A DNA stretch of 64,000 nucleotides, from positions 62,001-126,000 of the forward strand of contig NZ_BAGB01000174.1 of the NCBI RefSeq assembly GCF_000308615.1, given 5' to 3'. A model generated the notes under the pieces. The model searched no databases. It had not been told where the DNA came from and saw nothing but the letters and a program-made list of their open reading frames with translations. Every line of letters begins with the position of its first letter. Position 1 is the first letter of the stretch. Positions 61,701 to 64,000 of this stretch are shown one piece after another. Position numbers and translations under genes: made by a program. The stretch comes from Nocardia jiangxiensis NBRC 101359. Lineage in GTDB: Bacteria; Actinomycetota; Actinomycetes; Mycobacteriales; Mycobacteriaceae.

Positions 61701-63008
61701 CCGCCACGGCGGCGCGGCGGTCGGCGACGACGGTCGTGCCGAATCAGGTTGTGTACCGCCATCTTTCGACGGTCCCACAGCGCCACCGTCGCCCGGTTCA
61801 CCCTTGTTCTGCAAGAATTCGGCGATCTGCTGGTGGAGATCGCCGGGGTCGCCGCCGTTGACGAATTCGGCCAGGGCGTCGGCTTCCGGCCCCTCCGGAA
61901 GATCACGGGCGACCTTCTGCACGATCTCGTCGCCCAGGGACATCATCTCGGGGGTGAGACCGTCCGGCCGCGGTACCTGACCGTCACCGACGACTTGCGG
62001 ATCCCGCGCCGACACCACCGGATCGATCGGCGCCCCCGCCCCGGACTCCGGTCCGGCCCGCGGCGTCGCCGTCGCGGCCGCCCGCCCGGCTCGCATGGAT
62101 GCTCCTGCGGCACCGACGAATCCGGCGCCGGCGCCCGCCATCGCCATTTCCGCGAGATTCTTGGTCTGGATCGGCTGGCCGGTCAGTATCGCGGCGGTCA
62201 CTCCGCCTGCCACTCCGCCGGCCGCGCCGCCCGCCGCGCCCACCACCACCGTGCCGAACACATGCCCGGCGACCCGGAGGAATTTCGACGCGGAGTTCGC
62301 GCCGATCCGGCTCACCGCCGGAGTCATCGCCCGGCCGACCTCGGCGCCGACCAGACCGCCGAACGCGCCGGCCGCGGTCGCCACACCGGCCGACTTCCAG
62401 TCGATCGACGTGCGGTGCCCCTGCACGATCTGCGCGACCTGCGCTCCCACGTTGACCCCACCACCGATCACGGCGCCCAGCCCCACGCCGCGCGCTACCA
62501 GGGACAGATGCGGATGCTCGATGCCGAACCGAATTGCCTGCTGCCGCAGCCACTTCAGCAGATCACGGAAACTCAGCTTCATGGCGGTATCGGCGGCGAT
62601 CCGGTCGGCAACCGTTTTGGCGGCCATGAAACTCGCGATATCCACCGCCAATTGCACCAGCAGAGCCGCTCCCGTGCCGATGATCACGTACTGCGTGAAC
62701 TCGAGTGAGTTTGCCGCCTCGTACAAGCGCTCGGCGTTGCTGTTGCACTGCGCGATCTGCGCCCTGGTATCGGTGATCTGCCGGTCCAGCTGTTTACGGA
62801 TCGCCTCGCCGCTGGCTCCCTGGATGGCCGTGGCGGCGTGCCCGGCGCGCACCGCTTCGAGCCGCTGGAGGGTCTCCCCGAGCCGGTGCGACGCCGTCAC
62901 CCAGGAGTCGGCGTCGCGGCGCATCGCATCCGGGTCTCCCACCGGGAGGTGTCCGAGCACCATATCCACCAGCCAGGACGGAAAGCCCGGCGGAATGTGC
63001 ACGCTCAC
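43716..63008 (-). CDS. giant modular polymorphic toxin (6,430 residues) with WXG100-like N-terminus
   Basis: A single uninterrupted frame of 6,430 codons. Order by residue: WXG100-like plus glycine-rich hydrophobic region (1-330); Tox-PL papain-fold toxin (600-770); RsbW-type ATPase (1550-1675); linker 1 (1844-1897); unknown domain (1980-2455); Tox-PL (2555-2745); kinase-like cassette (2770-3370); linker 2; Tox-PL (3497-3690); sigma-like/HTH array (3700-4556); linker 3; helical domain (4649-4888); PP2C (4965-5225); linker 4; DUF3626-like (5338-5615); Tox-PL (5688-5880); zeta toxin (5930-6230) and a 200-residue tail. Recognisable domains occur along its whole length in one frame, so it is not an artefact. 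The GTG start overlaps the upstream gene's stop by 4 bp (GTGA). The layout is that of type VII-dependent polymorphic toxins such as CpnT, but with many toxin modules in one chain. No immunity gene is recognised. Confidence 0.92.
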   Translation of the reverse strand: MSVHIPPGFPSWLVDMVLGHLPVGDPDAMRRDADSWVTASHRLGETLQRLEAVRAGHAATAIQGASGEAIRKQLDRQITDTRAQIAQCNSNAERLYEAANSLEFTQYVIIGTGAALLVQLAVDIASFMAAKTVADRIAADTAMKLSFRDLLKWLRQQAIRFGIEHPHLSLVARGVGLGAVIGGGVNVGAQVAQIVQGHRTSIDWKSAGVATAAGAFGGLVGAEVGRAMTPAVSRIGANSASKFLRVAGHVFGTVVVGAAGGAAGGVAGGVTAAILTGQPIQTKNLAEMAMAGAGAGFVGAAGASMRAGRAAATATPRAGPESGAGAPIDPVVSARDPQVVGDGQVPRPDGLTPEMMSLGDEIVQKVARDLPEGPEADALAEFVNGGDPGDLHQQIAEFLQNKGEPGDGGAVGPSKDGGTQPDSARPSSPTAAPPWRGERSPIPHGDGGTAPVGAQSVRRVVATTELAGSPTHGAPVGRSDPPGRVTVQASAERGVPPAPVEPSAAHAADSAVRTDPGAANSPHTTESHGAADGGQAGGGQGGHEGPTVSDPTGEPTGQPEHSVSQIHSPHHEESSPRPGTGQGEGAVPPGDDGGAHFVPADDGGGGPSHCVPYAVNKMHELTGLEVDPTALGDDAATAGVGGHRAAQAVRGDWRPGGVESPKALVDEIRTKGGAALMGVQRNGTGAHAAVVTRNAEGGIEIYERIGDMARKVSGNEVVEWILDKNGQPVVEMSTEVQDAVGHWLNDLDADKTYAIVFEPDQAGHTGVDPVQQHVHPDGRLVPQVELDSNAGSRARPELDMPRDNMRGAAVLERPATGGRRPALDLDFDTEFQELTTQFDGEPPGPPMSPDPGIPAVSEHTDTLAAGTAPHESLSVPHAGETTSSPGHAAPGALDPAAQSISPTTHPEATGSAHTPGETATPRVPDAPPNAPTATPHQAAATPTAPAHGGSVTPGTSVSPNAAVPAAQQNSPGPATGFGAVGGTQAIHPGLTGGMSAGTAAMSDRPGGTEIPDVPPEEFTIPQGDEIVTRVPGHLANPTLDGVPDLPMPDDAPREIEFGQSDYVVIPGVSGPPEPEPDRETTPIVPKLPWAPADRPAEVTGIQQPGTLPDPAAAPGGTDTNTRPAEYTHPPQHDATPPAHLPALPAREPDQKVIPDHFTPPLDKDARDAPQRPAAPRLNPDDPNLGRIPDESGIPGPERLPSTQLAPPPAPPVVPIRPVPWASASAGGSGKRHKKSQPPTPPPDPAPMPPTAPDAANPPTQSRSSGSPSATEIDRATADLAKAIGVAPSLIRRSPPAVRQAIKLVEDRLREKAAEDRGRAERGPRPEELAEEIALVPAWIGRSVTHDITVQDATAGRPAPPRDELNRTATQLEELLTALGPQEPSMEWLPPVSADPLHELRGIGRRPDAPPAVVHFVETATRFFGLQTVAAAVEPVHPVLADWPNPEQVDMAVAIAWELARQLPASDQVSAEIHGEPGNRWVSIEVTGATRKLPVRPGDTTQGWPGVELLDDLEWPWGFTLTRSAGLTVGFRFFERAGGEDPSLEGSDTAGSQHFPRDKLDRAPGAARRRLRRLNSEAGVPGELIDSAMLVVSELLQNAKRHTSGDAELRVRTTAGTLRVEVSDHSPNLPIRQRGSVGSTAEDLMEEHGYALGLMENLASAWGIDARPDGKTVWAEFRDDGPDHAAQTPSSPPEQPSEPPNPTSPQPGVQPKRPKGTANSPTPDGSSTPLPTVQELVADTEKLATLRQEVDALRQKLLELSKGRVDIATAEAVNRLLGALLQLRRENTLNPNQTQALPLVEEFRRKSVLLDDAERVRGELREHKANTARRTKQPKLPGGAPARNALPPDPTVSFDGVAPGAELGLGKPRARGAGRAGLPDGAVAFHHDPNNPENQWGPGKAAPAAAPKNSARKSPAPSATPWTAGTSGDGTGPGAAPGRKATPEDVKNVVDRRHERERLAAETDHTPTGSVPGVASPIPATFLSARALQNLAETAPKIPAADDLPGEPGWRTLRMQMDLPLASWFYDRPESRAAAVWMLNRLRNVVLPGLHPDATQEQIDAAFYFNNEIEGGMVLPSVSLDELIADGNLRELMAAIFNATNRNVSAEHAAGTTLNEGLARLLNQEYEVWEPVARGLNLDIDMLQRVQASILETIQATHPGTPITAKDVRAVSHWVAPEEAAKASFAQYTRSHIYEPSNSPERDAHMRRRALHLHEFALFKPLSRRELEALGELRKLRKERLETDPNRTLPRDEKGRVDVAALEAQLRAEDPTLRYALPLYEYDPNDHDHKVRVDGEAVVNGVLAFYDEGVIDVDTALQLDDPDHYVVELPLRPGAVLQHLGPEDPWFLETVGNRFPLTAGISGAASRFGSPALLMLNLPAGTPPAVPISDIAGMIIGFISPEHHSLFEVLHGLRLVGFHTIDDSGYTSPGALYSALGRYATQLGRPSTPWQPVYRSSVAARGTDAPPADGTSSDPRLAGPAGARTGAVGRRGQHPEAGSDGSKSPPAQGVSDTTPDATKPRAPVTTQNPTPGTQDTPPLPVGGSAPRTAASATTDVADTGQNNCAVVMLQDLHAAGVPVREPAPAEIGLAGMPLVGNDGLEDRMPHKADGTPNEFQEIPLDPDTIHSVDEIIDWVGQHLQPDDPGAQPHAHKVAVVVEFAPEDQATVTLPDGNQQKVGGHGFLIHADNPTDDNLPHRDPRRVVRAFVLAFDHDNQPTELPGACERGPVSDEFHVGHSADNSTPADENTPRELPPAMRRALESARSEADEIVIEALRPAKTLGVDLSHLYGKNVEEIQQAIDDLKATQQTRLDAVLRQPVVNRVASRVLSDEQAMQQLVDKFDILYAHIETARGHVDNVRFALGILLSRQILAAAGAEQISEGVGIVDDQFVIVASPLQDPRYLLSTRDVDIRHLVDVLRLPVNYIRVHVGPDADYTVELVPDIDDDIAPDARSHSEVSKYENDEFIYWMNDLTDERPFREKLIEAIRSGEADEEILERDSGDPTISSQVTLITFNNKYKAVLKATPSTDEAIRAQLAARTLEDAGAKPPAIVRVDDFYYAEYIPGYDADEVPGHEGSDAWPRFFHTPGAQDLRFGDSLLGTPDRTEGARWRLQHGFRIRPTGNEHIDPERDPWLHNGFAMHFTRGSYYPKSKIEAAWFRILDSEPLYARLNQLSSFRGILDKLDEIYSNAQEYPDPSILDPAATVSALKQIRDDLASTFELSELHDAPDSLKWRAAVDNLRASCESNQEMLASVDRLDKVVRIYLRAQMNAVTVADFDQQTTEQEETATEGSDRKRPELLEKYLHDLQLWLTDLQAAREYRPPNGESDTEWQARFDHEIQAETDRRSNATEADPLATEENPPGKPRRKRIFPPKGGSAPEQPPPGPTTSFYEPFPDTGLGPRRIRGARNRMGGVGFAGIPDGAVAFHHHPDNPNNQWAANPGSLHPPVENSAPRGKTAPATVTDSDTPYSDTPPTETVTPQPNGVSSHRPASSSAADVPDTGRNNCAVVMLQDLHAAGVPVREPAPAEIGLAGMPLVGNDGLEDRMPHLENGAPSAFQEIPLDPDAEHSVDEVVDWVRQRLQPEGPDAQPHARQVAVVVEFAPEDQATVTLPDGNQQKVGGHGFLIDATGNNVPHGDPRRVVRAFVLAFDHDNLPTELPGAVPRGPVSSRFHVGRPADNDAPEDSATTEAPGHAEKFAAVQPGREPDPDVLEALRSLTFQHVLAMMRVSGGRRGPQLPIQMGLARAINDDVFVVAGQRHWQSPDRMDIAEWLGEIAEQATEKQWFRPIREGMLEVLRTQGLSESDPGYNRIADMDIEQFWRDVDRLDRPVRWRIAEATNAISRGDGIGALAPRAIRGIVDLAHHVAGPMNRPQLEDEANPGAQPPPGTLTEPQIKLLALVANDRTTAQMAQSLSISTDEVLARQAEIEDELGVPNLAAAIAVTQRAGTLPATPETPADQSRPDLTGRETQVLTLIAEGKTNERIAILLGISPKSVDEHITHITKKYGVLRREAKVAVALRRGDIPLTPPPPMADPRPELTNLEIKIVALIAEGVSNPEIESTLEISTRDLANSMRWIVGKLDASNFVDMLQAVGRWGISLDTTALEEPAAPTPIQRAHQGDEAAFRELREQYGPGTLRHVLTFLAPASKVLIGREVGRLRPVAQYINGVIFRIAESRQWPVPEDADIEAWLLDAAQHAVQAWFNMNPTERQVITEVVTSRQPGGALGPLQRGALGKFIQLVQASPLGQGALAELPAAGKHATPDLDSKPASQFGLANRELEVLELVRANKSNQEIAEVLDVTPTTVRWYLTQIRKKLDLRSRSEMATEAEYIAEHALTVREIDIVTRVGNGETHGEIAAALDLSDEEVRDHWSRIRQTLGAHNRSQVLAAARRHRGIPLPAAPLQAPDTDIPQPPPDDIDLLTRLANGETSKEIAADLGVSSRVVDKNVGKLAEKLGVRSRAQLVVVTMRAGLLPLTEPGPAQAPSGTGRPELAPDDSDMLRRIANGDTNEEIAAHLHVSRHTVDVRQASIRDRLGARNRPHLMAVALRMGYLPRTDRPRRPGDGALRYNEPPPGPVAQFHHFDQHAAMGLPQPKNHRRFGADTGFAGIPQGGVAFHNQGGIPWDAPKPRAANDPAPQQNPATAPPPPDVDLDNLQAVRNAVATQLAHAAADPTHAVVALHELEQPLALLDELLAVQQGTRAPGTAEQLGILMDFVHGVDFALGQRAETSLRDANETLEAIAEELEALPTGAKVPARDTGLLAGVDHSQLYQVWERATQEMVRAAIDVDEVDLTNDADVRATTEHYWKLNRVVGLLEDFLSFVQVPDGKVSQKRLELLKDNFTTTAAWLVHNAAAAGEMDRTAAAVVTTFRAGGRDFHDLAAALVVAQQIRARPGQSAAHGAPPQTQVTSLEQQAPTAPQPPQSPAAPPDPRVAPPETSSAPAQESPAPAHDSQAGPAEHVEEERGSLAAVSDIGLRHATNEDRFAVAEVDVAGTPVQVAVVCDGRSSSANAHIAARKAADAAVDEMVAALTAARAAGRFDPVEIAQRGTAAAKTAVRALATLPEYADLPEEELPDCTIISAVVEPDQAALDWEGDSRGYRLSPRVGGSERVTEDDSMLTILMQRLGMSEAEAMRDPRAHMISRSLSIPSGGESHAKTIPLEPGDFLLLCTDGMWNDTFEAEALADIVRRSWEKSGSLLTTVKALEGQALAKGGHDNITGVLIRNTPRGLDAGSPDAASRVAEKNARNRTTPPGGASGPPPGPVVSFDNAADPAVDLGLCDKRRERAPRFGVGHGLAGNPHLGFHNNNGTPWGAAAPGAPQQASHTTPPAVGTAPAFRRPDEAAVELLTSLLDAQEAGDPRAEHLKAAAVQLIPNAAERAYTRRYVANERRTAALATELGIGVGQLRPMLSAELRPAFSGDIVIRTRSLVLHKIFADGRFKTPFETVSRRGLYLLESRDQLEQELFGIGPDFPAQLRPVYARIRNSGRPWRFDDDVAREYGDVDGIVNPALAPRTTACVGSPWGTQTIPSLITDPQPESFGATPSRHKELGYFGLEGINRDYVGLSSDEPIEIEGHIFGGVTVRDLVGLVFHRNPPDEYLQEVLADAGIPWYTPFNAPVSVRETLPPPSAELLTPSTGVPAPRAGAIASKRSTPWRSADRSDNGTKQVPPQEVSSEAPAAARTTTQPRPPALDNHCVPNALHDAQAAGLRGVNPPSTVGFAGVPLDDVNDEQNGEILVHGVEHHLGGNRELLEITVDPDAGTDPHQPIIDLLERLGKGAHAVVVDVFASKDVVEVFHPDDTRRLDGKAVGAHARHLKNADGTHIDGLHRDPRKIVAILAQVFDARQQPRADEIPDAHPRERRFPNIHAGRPADHTRGDSAQHGRPGSAAPPGEQTTIGPESAVAQLVQPRSDAPGANGEPQSNQPDTDVLAPERYELSDAEVDDTFREKVIGAVFGHEVPGEDNVRVLDGQEFRVELPDPVVRVLGGQPGAGKSTVLPLIIRAFAQRGGVVYIGTIDTFLRFHPLYEQLMALDDTATGLLMDAAWRWQQMAIDYAIALRCNVLLEQTLTNTRGVGGTLSRFTDASYTVELDVIAVQPHVSKHRTVMRYVEGRLSGNRRVLTPEQAHDDAVPGSAATVAELESQDPMVRIDAVRVLGTDGEIYYHNHRTATGEWAVPPKAADTLEDQRNRPLTPGEQREIARRASEAYDEILARIAADPNALTWQELRLLASGPEVAIPWLARGFGTSGDVERAGDYDPAANRADDVTDSPVPVHGTIGTVAPALVELLGGVPRLHQGSRDGISHTQITLSGERGDATYLTLTSDDTPDGERLLTIMPAPNADLGTFGQPLRRVLTSMLDGYDDMSRISVNAALLLTRTPRSPHTYARWEVYVDRATAPGLLRITIHHDRGAPVLEREYPLGRRDIGTGRDQ
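44319..45221 (-). other. giant toxin: zeta-toxin kinase domain (aa 5930-6230)
   Basis: Walker A VVRVLGGQPGAGKSTVLP (Lys5992), then YIGTIDTFLRFHPLYEQLM with Asp6016 for substrate binding, and CNVLLEQTLTNTR, together define a zeta toxin, a kinase of UDP-N-acetylglucosamine (or a related substrate) that blocks wall synthesis. About 200 residues follow it. No epsilon-type antitoxin gene is seen nearby. Confidence 0.88.
45369..45947 (-). other. giant toxin: Tox-PL papain-fold domain 4 (aa 5688-5880)
   Basis: Cys5695 (LDNHCVPNALHDAQAAG) and His5779 (GKGAHAVVVDVF) are the expected catalytic pair. It is the most C-terminal papain-like module and directly precedes the zeta toxin. Confidence 0.75.
46164..46997 (-). 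other. giant toxin: DUF3626-like domain (aa 5338-5615)
   Basis: GRFKTPFETVSRRGLYLLES, LRPVYARIRNSGRP, YGDVDGIVNPALAPRTTACV and GLEGINRDYVGLSSDEPIEI follow the order of motifs in DUF3626 proteins as I remember them. The R-x-F-E-T and R-T-T-x-C strings and the overall fold impression are suggestive of an ADP-ribosyltransferase-like fold. This is a weak assignment. Confidence 0.4.
47061..47237 (-). repeat. giant toxin: inter-cassette linker 4
   Basis: Residues 5258-5316: PPGPVVSFDNAADPAVDLGL, then GHGLAGNPHLGFHNNNGTPW. It lies between the PP2C and DUF3626-like cassettes; closest to linker 3 at its end. Confidence 0.8.
47334..48116 (-). other. giant toxin: PP2C-type Ser/Thr phosphatase domain (aa 4965-5225)
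   Basis: The PPM motifs appear in order: SDIGLRHATNEDRF, VAVVCDGRSSSANAHIAA (Asp5003), WEGDSRGYRL, DFLLLCTDGMWND (Asp5171) and GGHDNITGVLI (Asp5215). The metal-binding aspartates are kept, but the usual GMGG after the first Asp-Gly is replaced by RSSS, which may alter activity. Confidence 0.85.
48345..49064 (-). other. giant toxin: all-helical domain (aa 4649-4888)
   Basis: About 240 helical residues (AVRNAVATQLAHAAADPTHA; LKDNFTTTAAWLVHNAAAAG), not recognised. It sits between linker 3 and the PP2C domain and may be a regulatory or structural partner of the phosphatase. Confidence 0.5.
49119..49295 (-). repeat. giant toxin: inter-cassette linker 3
   Basis: Residues 4572-4630: PPPGPVAQFHHFDQHAAMGL, then DTGFAGIPQGGVAFHNQGG and IPWDAPKP. 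It marks the end of the HTH array. Confidence 0.8.
49341..51911 (-). other. giant toxin: sigma-like modules and seven LuxR-type HTH domains (aa 3700-4556)
   Basis: Two related units. Each begins with a helical, sigma-region-like module (3702-3868 and 4112-4243; the second has AHQGDEAAFRELREQYG, like sigma region 2). Each is followed by LuxR/GerE-type helix-turn-helix domains: 3886-3946, 3961-4025 and 4034-4097 in the first; 4270-4330, 4332-4397, 4413-4475 and 4490-4555 in the second. Clear examples are ETQVLTLIAEGKTNERIAIL, ELEVLELVRANKSNQEIAEV and DMLRRIANGDTNEEIAAHL. The DNA-contacting helices differ between copies. Confidence 0.8.
51939..52520 (-). other. giant toxin: Tox-PL papain-fold domain 3 (aa 3497-3690)
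   Basis: Cys3505 (GRNNCAVVMLQDLHAAG) and His3621 (KVGGHGFLIDATG) are the likely catalytic residues. It differs from copy 2 mainly in its variable loops, and lies just before the sigma-like/HTH array. Confidence 0.8.
52372..52502 (-). repeat. 131-bp perfect direct repeat, copy A (in Tox-PL 3)
   Basis: Identical base for base to 55198-55328. It encodes the catalytic-Cys part of the Tox-PL domain. The 2,826-bp offset is a multiple of three. Confidence 0.95.
52689..52865 (-). repeat. giant toxin: inter-cassette linker 2
   Basis: Residues 3382-3440: GPTTSFYEPFPDTGLGPRRI, then GVGFAGIPDGAVAFHHHPDN and NNQW. It is closest to linker 1. Confidence 0.8.
52899..54701 (-). other. giant toxin: kinase-like cassette (aa 2770-3370)
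   Basis: A kinase N-lobe pattern is visible: YKAVLKATPSTDEAIRAQLA (Lys3018/Lys3022), AIVRVDDFYYAEYIPG (hinge-like), then GDSLLGTPDRTEG (Asp3095, Asp3102), similar to the D-x-L-x-G-x-x-D-R loop of PI3/4-kinase- or HipA-like phosphotransferases. The rest is helical. The DNA is clearly less GC-rich than the flanks, suggesting recent acquisition. The assignment is tentative. Confidence 0.5.
54774..55346 (-). other. giant toxin: Tox-PL papain-fold domain 2 (aa 2555-2745)
   Basis: Cys2563 in GQNNCAVVMLQDLHAAG and His2679 in KVGGHGFLIHADN form the catalytic pair. It is nearly identical to copy 3 in its first part, where 131 bp of DNA are unchanged. Confidence 0.8.
55198..55328 (-). repeat. 131-bp perfect direct repeat, copy B (in Tox-PL 2)
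   Basis: Identical to 52372-52502. The flanks are similar but diverged, so the two have been duplicated or homogenised recently. Confidence 0.95.
55644..57071 (-). other. giant toxin: unrecognised domain (aa 1980-2455)
   Basis: About 475 residues of folded sequence with no family I know. Notable strings are FYFNNEIEGGMVLPSVSLDE, ALHLHEFALFKPLSRREL, ETVGNRFPLTAGISGAASRF and SPEHHSLFEVLHGLRLVGFH. It is preceded by linker 1 and followed by Tox-PL copy 2, so it behaves as one cassette. A toxin or processing enzyme is possible. Confidence 0.5.
57318..57479 (-). repeat. giant toxin: inter-cassette linker 1
   Basis: Residues 1844-1897: PDPTVSFDGVAPGAELGLGK, a basic stretch, then GLPDGAVAFHHDPNNPENQW. 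It shares G/D-P-x-x-x-F, GL, and G-x-P-x-G-x-x-x-F-H with linkers 2-4. Confidence 0.8.
57984..58361 (-). other. giant toxin: RsbW-like GHKL ATPase domain (aa 1550-1675)
   Basis: The N box MLVVSELLQNAKRHTSGDA (Asn1597), G1-type VSDHSPNLP (Asp1623) and GYALGLMENLASAWGI (lid and G2) follow the order of anti-sigma-factor serine kinases of the RsbW/SpoIIAB family, with the typical ending KTVWAEF. All ATP-binding residues seem present. The preceding 1430-1530 region may be a second, degenerate copy. Confidence 0.8.
60699..61211 (-). other. giant toxin: Tox-PL papain-fold domain 1 (aa 600-770)
   Basis: Cys610 in PSHCVPYAVNKM and His687 in GTGAHAAVVTRN supply the catalytic pair of the papain-like toxin glutaminase/deamidase fold. 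The sequence is divergent from copies 2-4, so it may act on a different target. Confidence 0.75.
62019..63008 (-). other. giant toxin: WXG100-like and hydrophobic delivery region (aa 1-330)
   Basis: Residues 1-100 are helical (PPGFPSWLVDMVLGHLPVGD; WVTASHRLGETLQRLEAVRA) and match the WXG100-like start of actinobacterial giant toxins. Residues 105-135 and 175-325 are rich in Gly/Ala/Val (YVIIGTGAALLVQLAVDI; VVVGAAGGAAGGVAGGVTA), a possible membrane-inserting or glycine-zipper part. It is the probable export and translocation region. Confidence 0.7.
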
Positions 63009-64000
63009 GGCGAATTCGCCCGCTCACTCGCACGCTCGACGATCAGCCGGTGCAGCACTCGCGCCGGCGCACCGGCGTGCTCGCCGCGCAGTTCGACCTC
63101 GGCGAACGCCGCCACCAGAGCGTCACGCGGGTGAAAACGACCGTCCACGAAGCTGCGGCTGCTCAACTGCGACCGCCAGCGCCGATAGCCGCCGACGACC
63201 CCGGCCAGCGTCTCGGTCCCGTGCCAGGGCCCGCTGATGCGCTGATACTCGGCGATCAGCGAGCGCTGTGCCAGCCCCCGCACCTGCGGACCTGCCGAGA
63301 TCTCCATGATCCGGCCGAAGGCGTGGATCATCGTCGAATACACCGGCCGGGCCTCGAATTCGAGGATGGATTCGCCGGATTGTGTTGTCGTACGGATTTT
63401 TTCGGAAAGCCGATCATGATCGGTGATGGTGGCTCTGTCGAGCAGGATCCGCGCCCCGGCCTTCGCCCCGGCGGCTTTCCTGCCCGTCGGTGCGGGCACC
63501 ACGCGGGATACCGCACCGTCGGTGAGTTCGGTGATCTCGATGCCGGCCAGGACCAGGAACGGATGTCGCTCGAGCATGGCGTCGACGGCTGCCGCGATCT
63601 CCTGGACCGTCGTGCCGTCGATATCTCCCGAATCGAACCCGACGAGATTCAGGTCGTGCCGATCCGCCAGGGCCCGTGCCGTCGCGCCGCCGGTGCGCTC
63701 CGGACCCACCGAGACCCTGGCCGGCTGTGCCGTTCCGCGTTTCGGTCGCGCGGCCGGTTCCGGCTTCGGCGGTATCCGGCCGGGTGCGCGTCGCCGGGGC
63801 GGGAGTACCTGTCCGGGTGCGGGATTGCCCGGAGAATTCGGCGCCCACGGTGTACCCGGCGCATTGCGCTGCGGCGATGCCTTGGCCGACGACCAGGGGC
63901 TCTCCGAGGACGAGACCCTCGACGACGATCCGGCGGGGGCGGCGGAGGTGTCCTTCGGGGCTGCGGAAGCCGCGTCAGGGGACGAAACTGCTTGCGGCGC
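63005..64000 (-). CDS. toxin-locus protein with a degenerate zincin-like C-terminal domain (5' end outside window)
   Basis: The frame is open to the right edge, so 331 C-terminal codons are seen. The first 95 or so are Pro/Ser/Ala-rich linker, with PGTPWAPNSPGNPAPGQ like the spacers in the giant toxin. The last 235 residues are folded: DGTTVQEIAAAVDAMLERHP, ARPVYSTMIHAFGRIMEISA and LSSRSFVDGRFHPRDALVAA. In related actinobacterial toxin proteins this place carries VYST-x-x-HEFGHA, a zinc-protease motif; here it reads HAFGR, so catalytic activity is probably lost. It overlaps the giant gene by 4 bp (GTGA), implying coupled translation and a shared role, perhaps in processing or partnering the toxin. 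Confidence 0.6.
   Translation of the reverse strand, partial: APQAVSSPDAASAAPKDTSAAPAGSSSRVSSSESPWSSAKASPQRNAPGTPWAPNSPGNPAPGQVLPPRRRAPGRIPPKPEPAARPKRGTAQPARVSVGPERTGGATARALADRHDLNLVGFDSGDIDGTTVQEIAAAVDAMLERHPFLVLAGIEITELTDGAVSRVVPAPTGRKAAGAKAGARILLDRATITDHDRLSEKIRTTTQSGESILEFEARPVYSTMIHAFGRIMEISAGPQVRGLAQRSLIAEYQRISGPWHGTETLAGVVGGYRRWRSQLSSRSFVDGRFHPRDALVAAFAEVELRGEHAGAPARVLHRLIVERASERANSP

Overview
The window is high-GC DNA from a mycolic-acid actinomycete, most probably Nocardia or a close relative. The evidence is a KasA-type beta-ketoacyl-ACP synthase beside a FadD32-type fatty acyl-AMP ligase, a DesA-type acyl-ACP desaturase, a WhiB regulator, ESX (type VII)-style substrates, GTG starts and many 4-bp ATGA/GTGA gene overlaps. 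Both edges cut genes: a flavin monooxygenase at the left, a toxin-like protein at the right. I see no rRNA, tRNA, CRISPR array, IS element, integrase or phage gene. All family calls rest on reading motifs, not on database searches.

Region 1 (1-24.3 kb) is ordinary chromosome: an EthA-like monooxygenase; a divergent SDR/TetR pair sharing a perfect 19-bp inverted repeat; a PNPOx-like flavoprotein; a Uma2 nuclease-fold protein; a VIT/CCC1 metal transporter; a lipid block (desA, kasA-like synthase, FAAL, SDR); a TPR-like protein; a MarR - MFS - YceI operon in which transporter and YceI protein both carry carboxypeptidase-regulatory-like domains; a membrane fatty acid desaturase; an ArsR-AHSA1 pair; an exported PIG-L deacetylase with a CBM9-like domain; WhiB; a ROK protein; and a PAS-like protein behind an orphan palindrome. 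Several strong hairpin terminators punctuate this part, the last at 24297-24336.

Region 2 (24.4-43.7 kb, all plus strand, tightly packed) begins with a conjugation-type type IV secretion core: TcpC-like protein, VirB2-like and PrgI/VirB3-like small membrane proteins, VirB4-like ATPase, VirB6-like channel, and NlpC/P60 wall hydrolases. No relaxase, coupling ATPase or integrase lies in the window. The same strand continues into ESX-associated genes: an EspB/EspC-like substrate with a YxxxD motif, a YbaB-like protein, an EspH-like protein, a small secreted-like protein, a protein resembling mycobacterial Rv3899c (DUF5631/DUF5632-like), and a helical protein with a lytic-transglycosylase domain. 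No ESX core ATPase or membrane component is present.

Region 3 (43.7-64 kb, minus strand) is one continuous 6,430-codon gene converging on region 2 with a 7-bp overlap, plus the end of an upstream gene that overlaps it by 4 bp. The giant protein has a WXG100-like and hydrophobic N-terminus. It then strings together four papain-fold toxin (Tox-PL) modules, an RsbW-type ATPase domain, an unrecognised 475-residue domain, a kinase-like cassette, an array of seven LuxR-type HTH domains with two sigma-region-like modules, a helical domain, a PP2C phosphatase, a DUF3626-like domain and a zeta-toxin domain. Four copies of a conserved linker lie at cassette boundaries, and a perfect 131-bp direct repeat flanks the kinase cassette in frame.

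Working model (inference): regions 2 and 3 form a contact-dependent effector locus in which a relaxase-less conjugation-like machine and ESX-type partners deliver, or help deliver, a modular polytoxin aimed at UDP-sugar metabolism, protein side chains, and possibly sigma-factor partner switching or transcription in the recipient.
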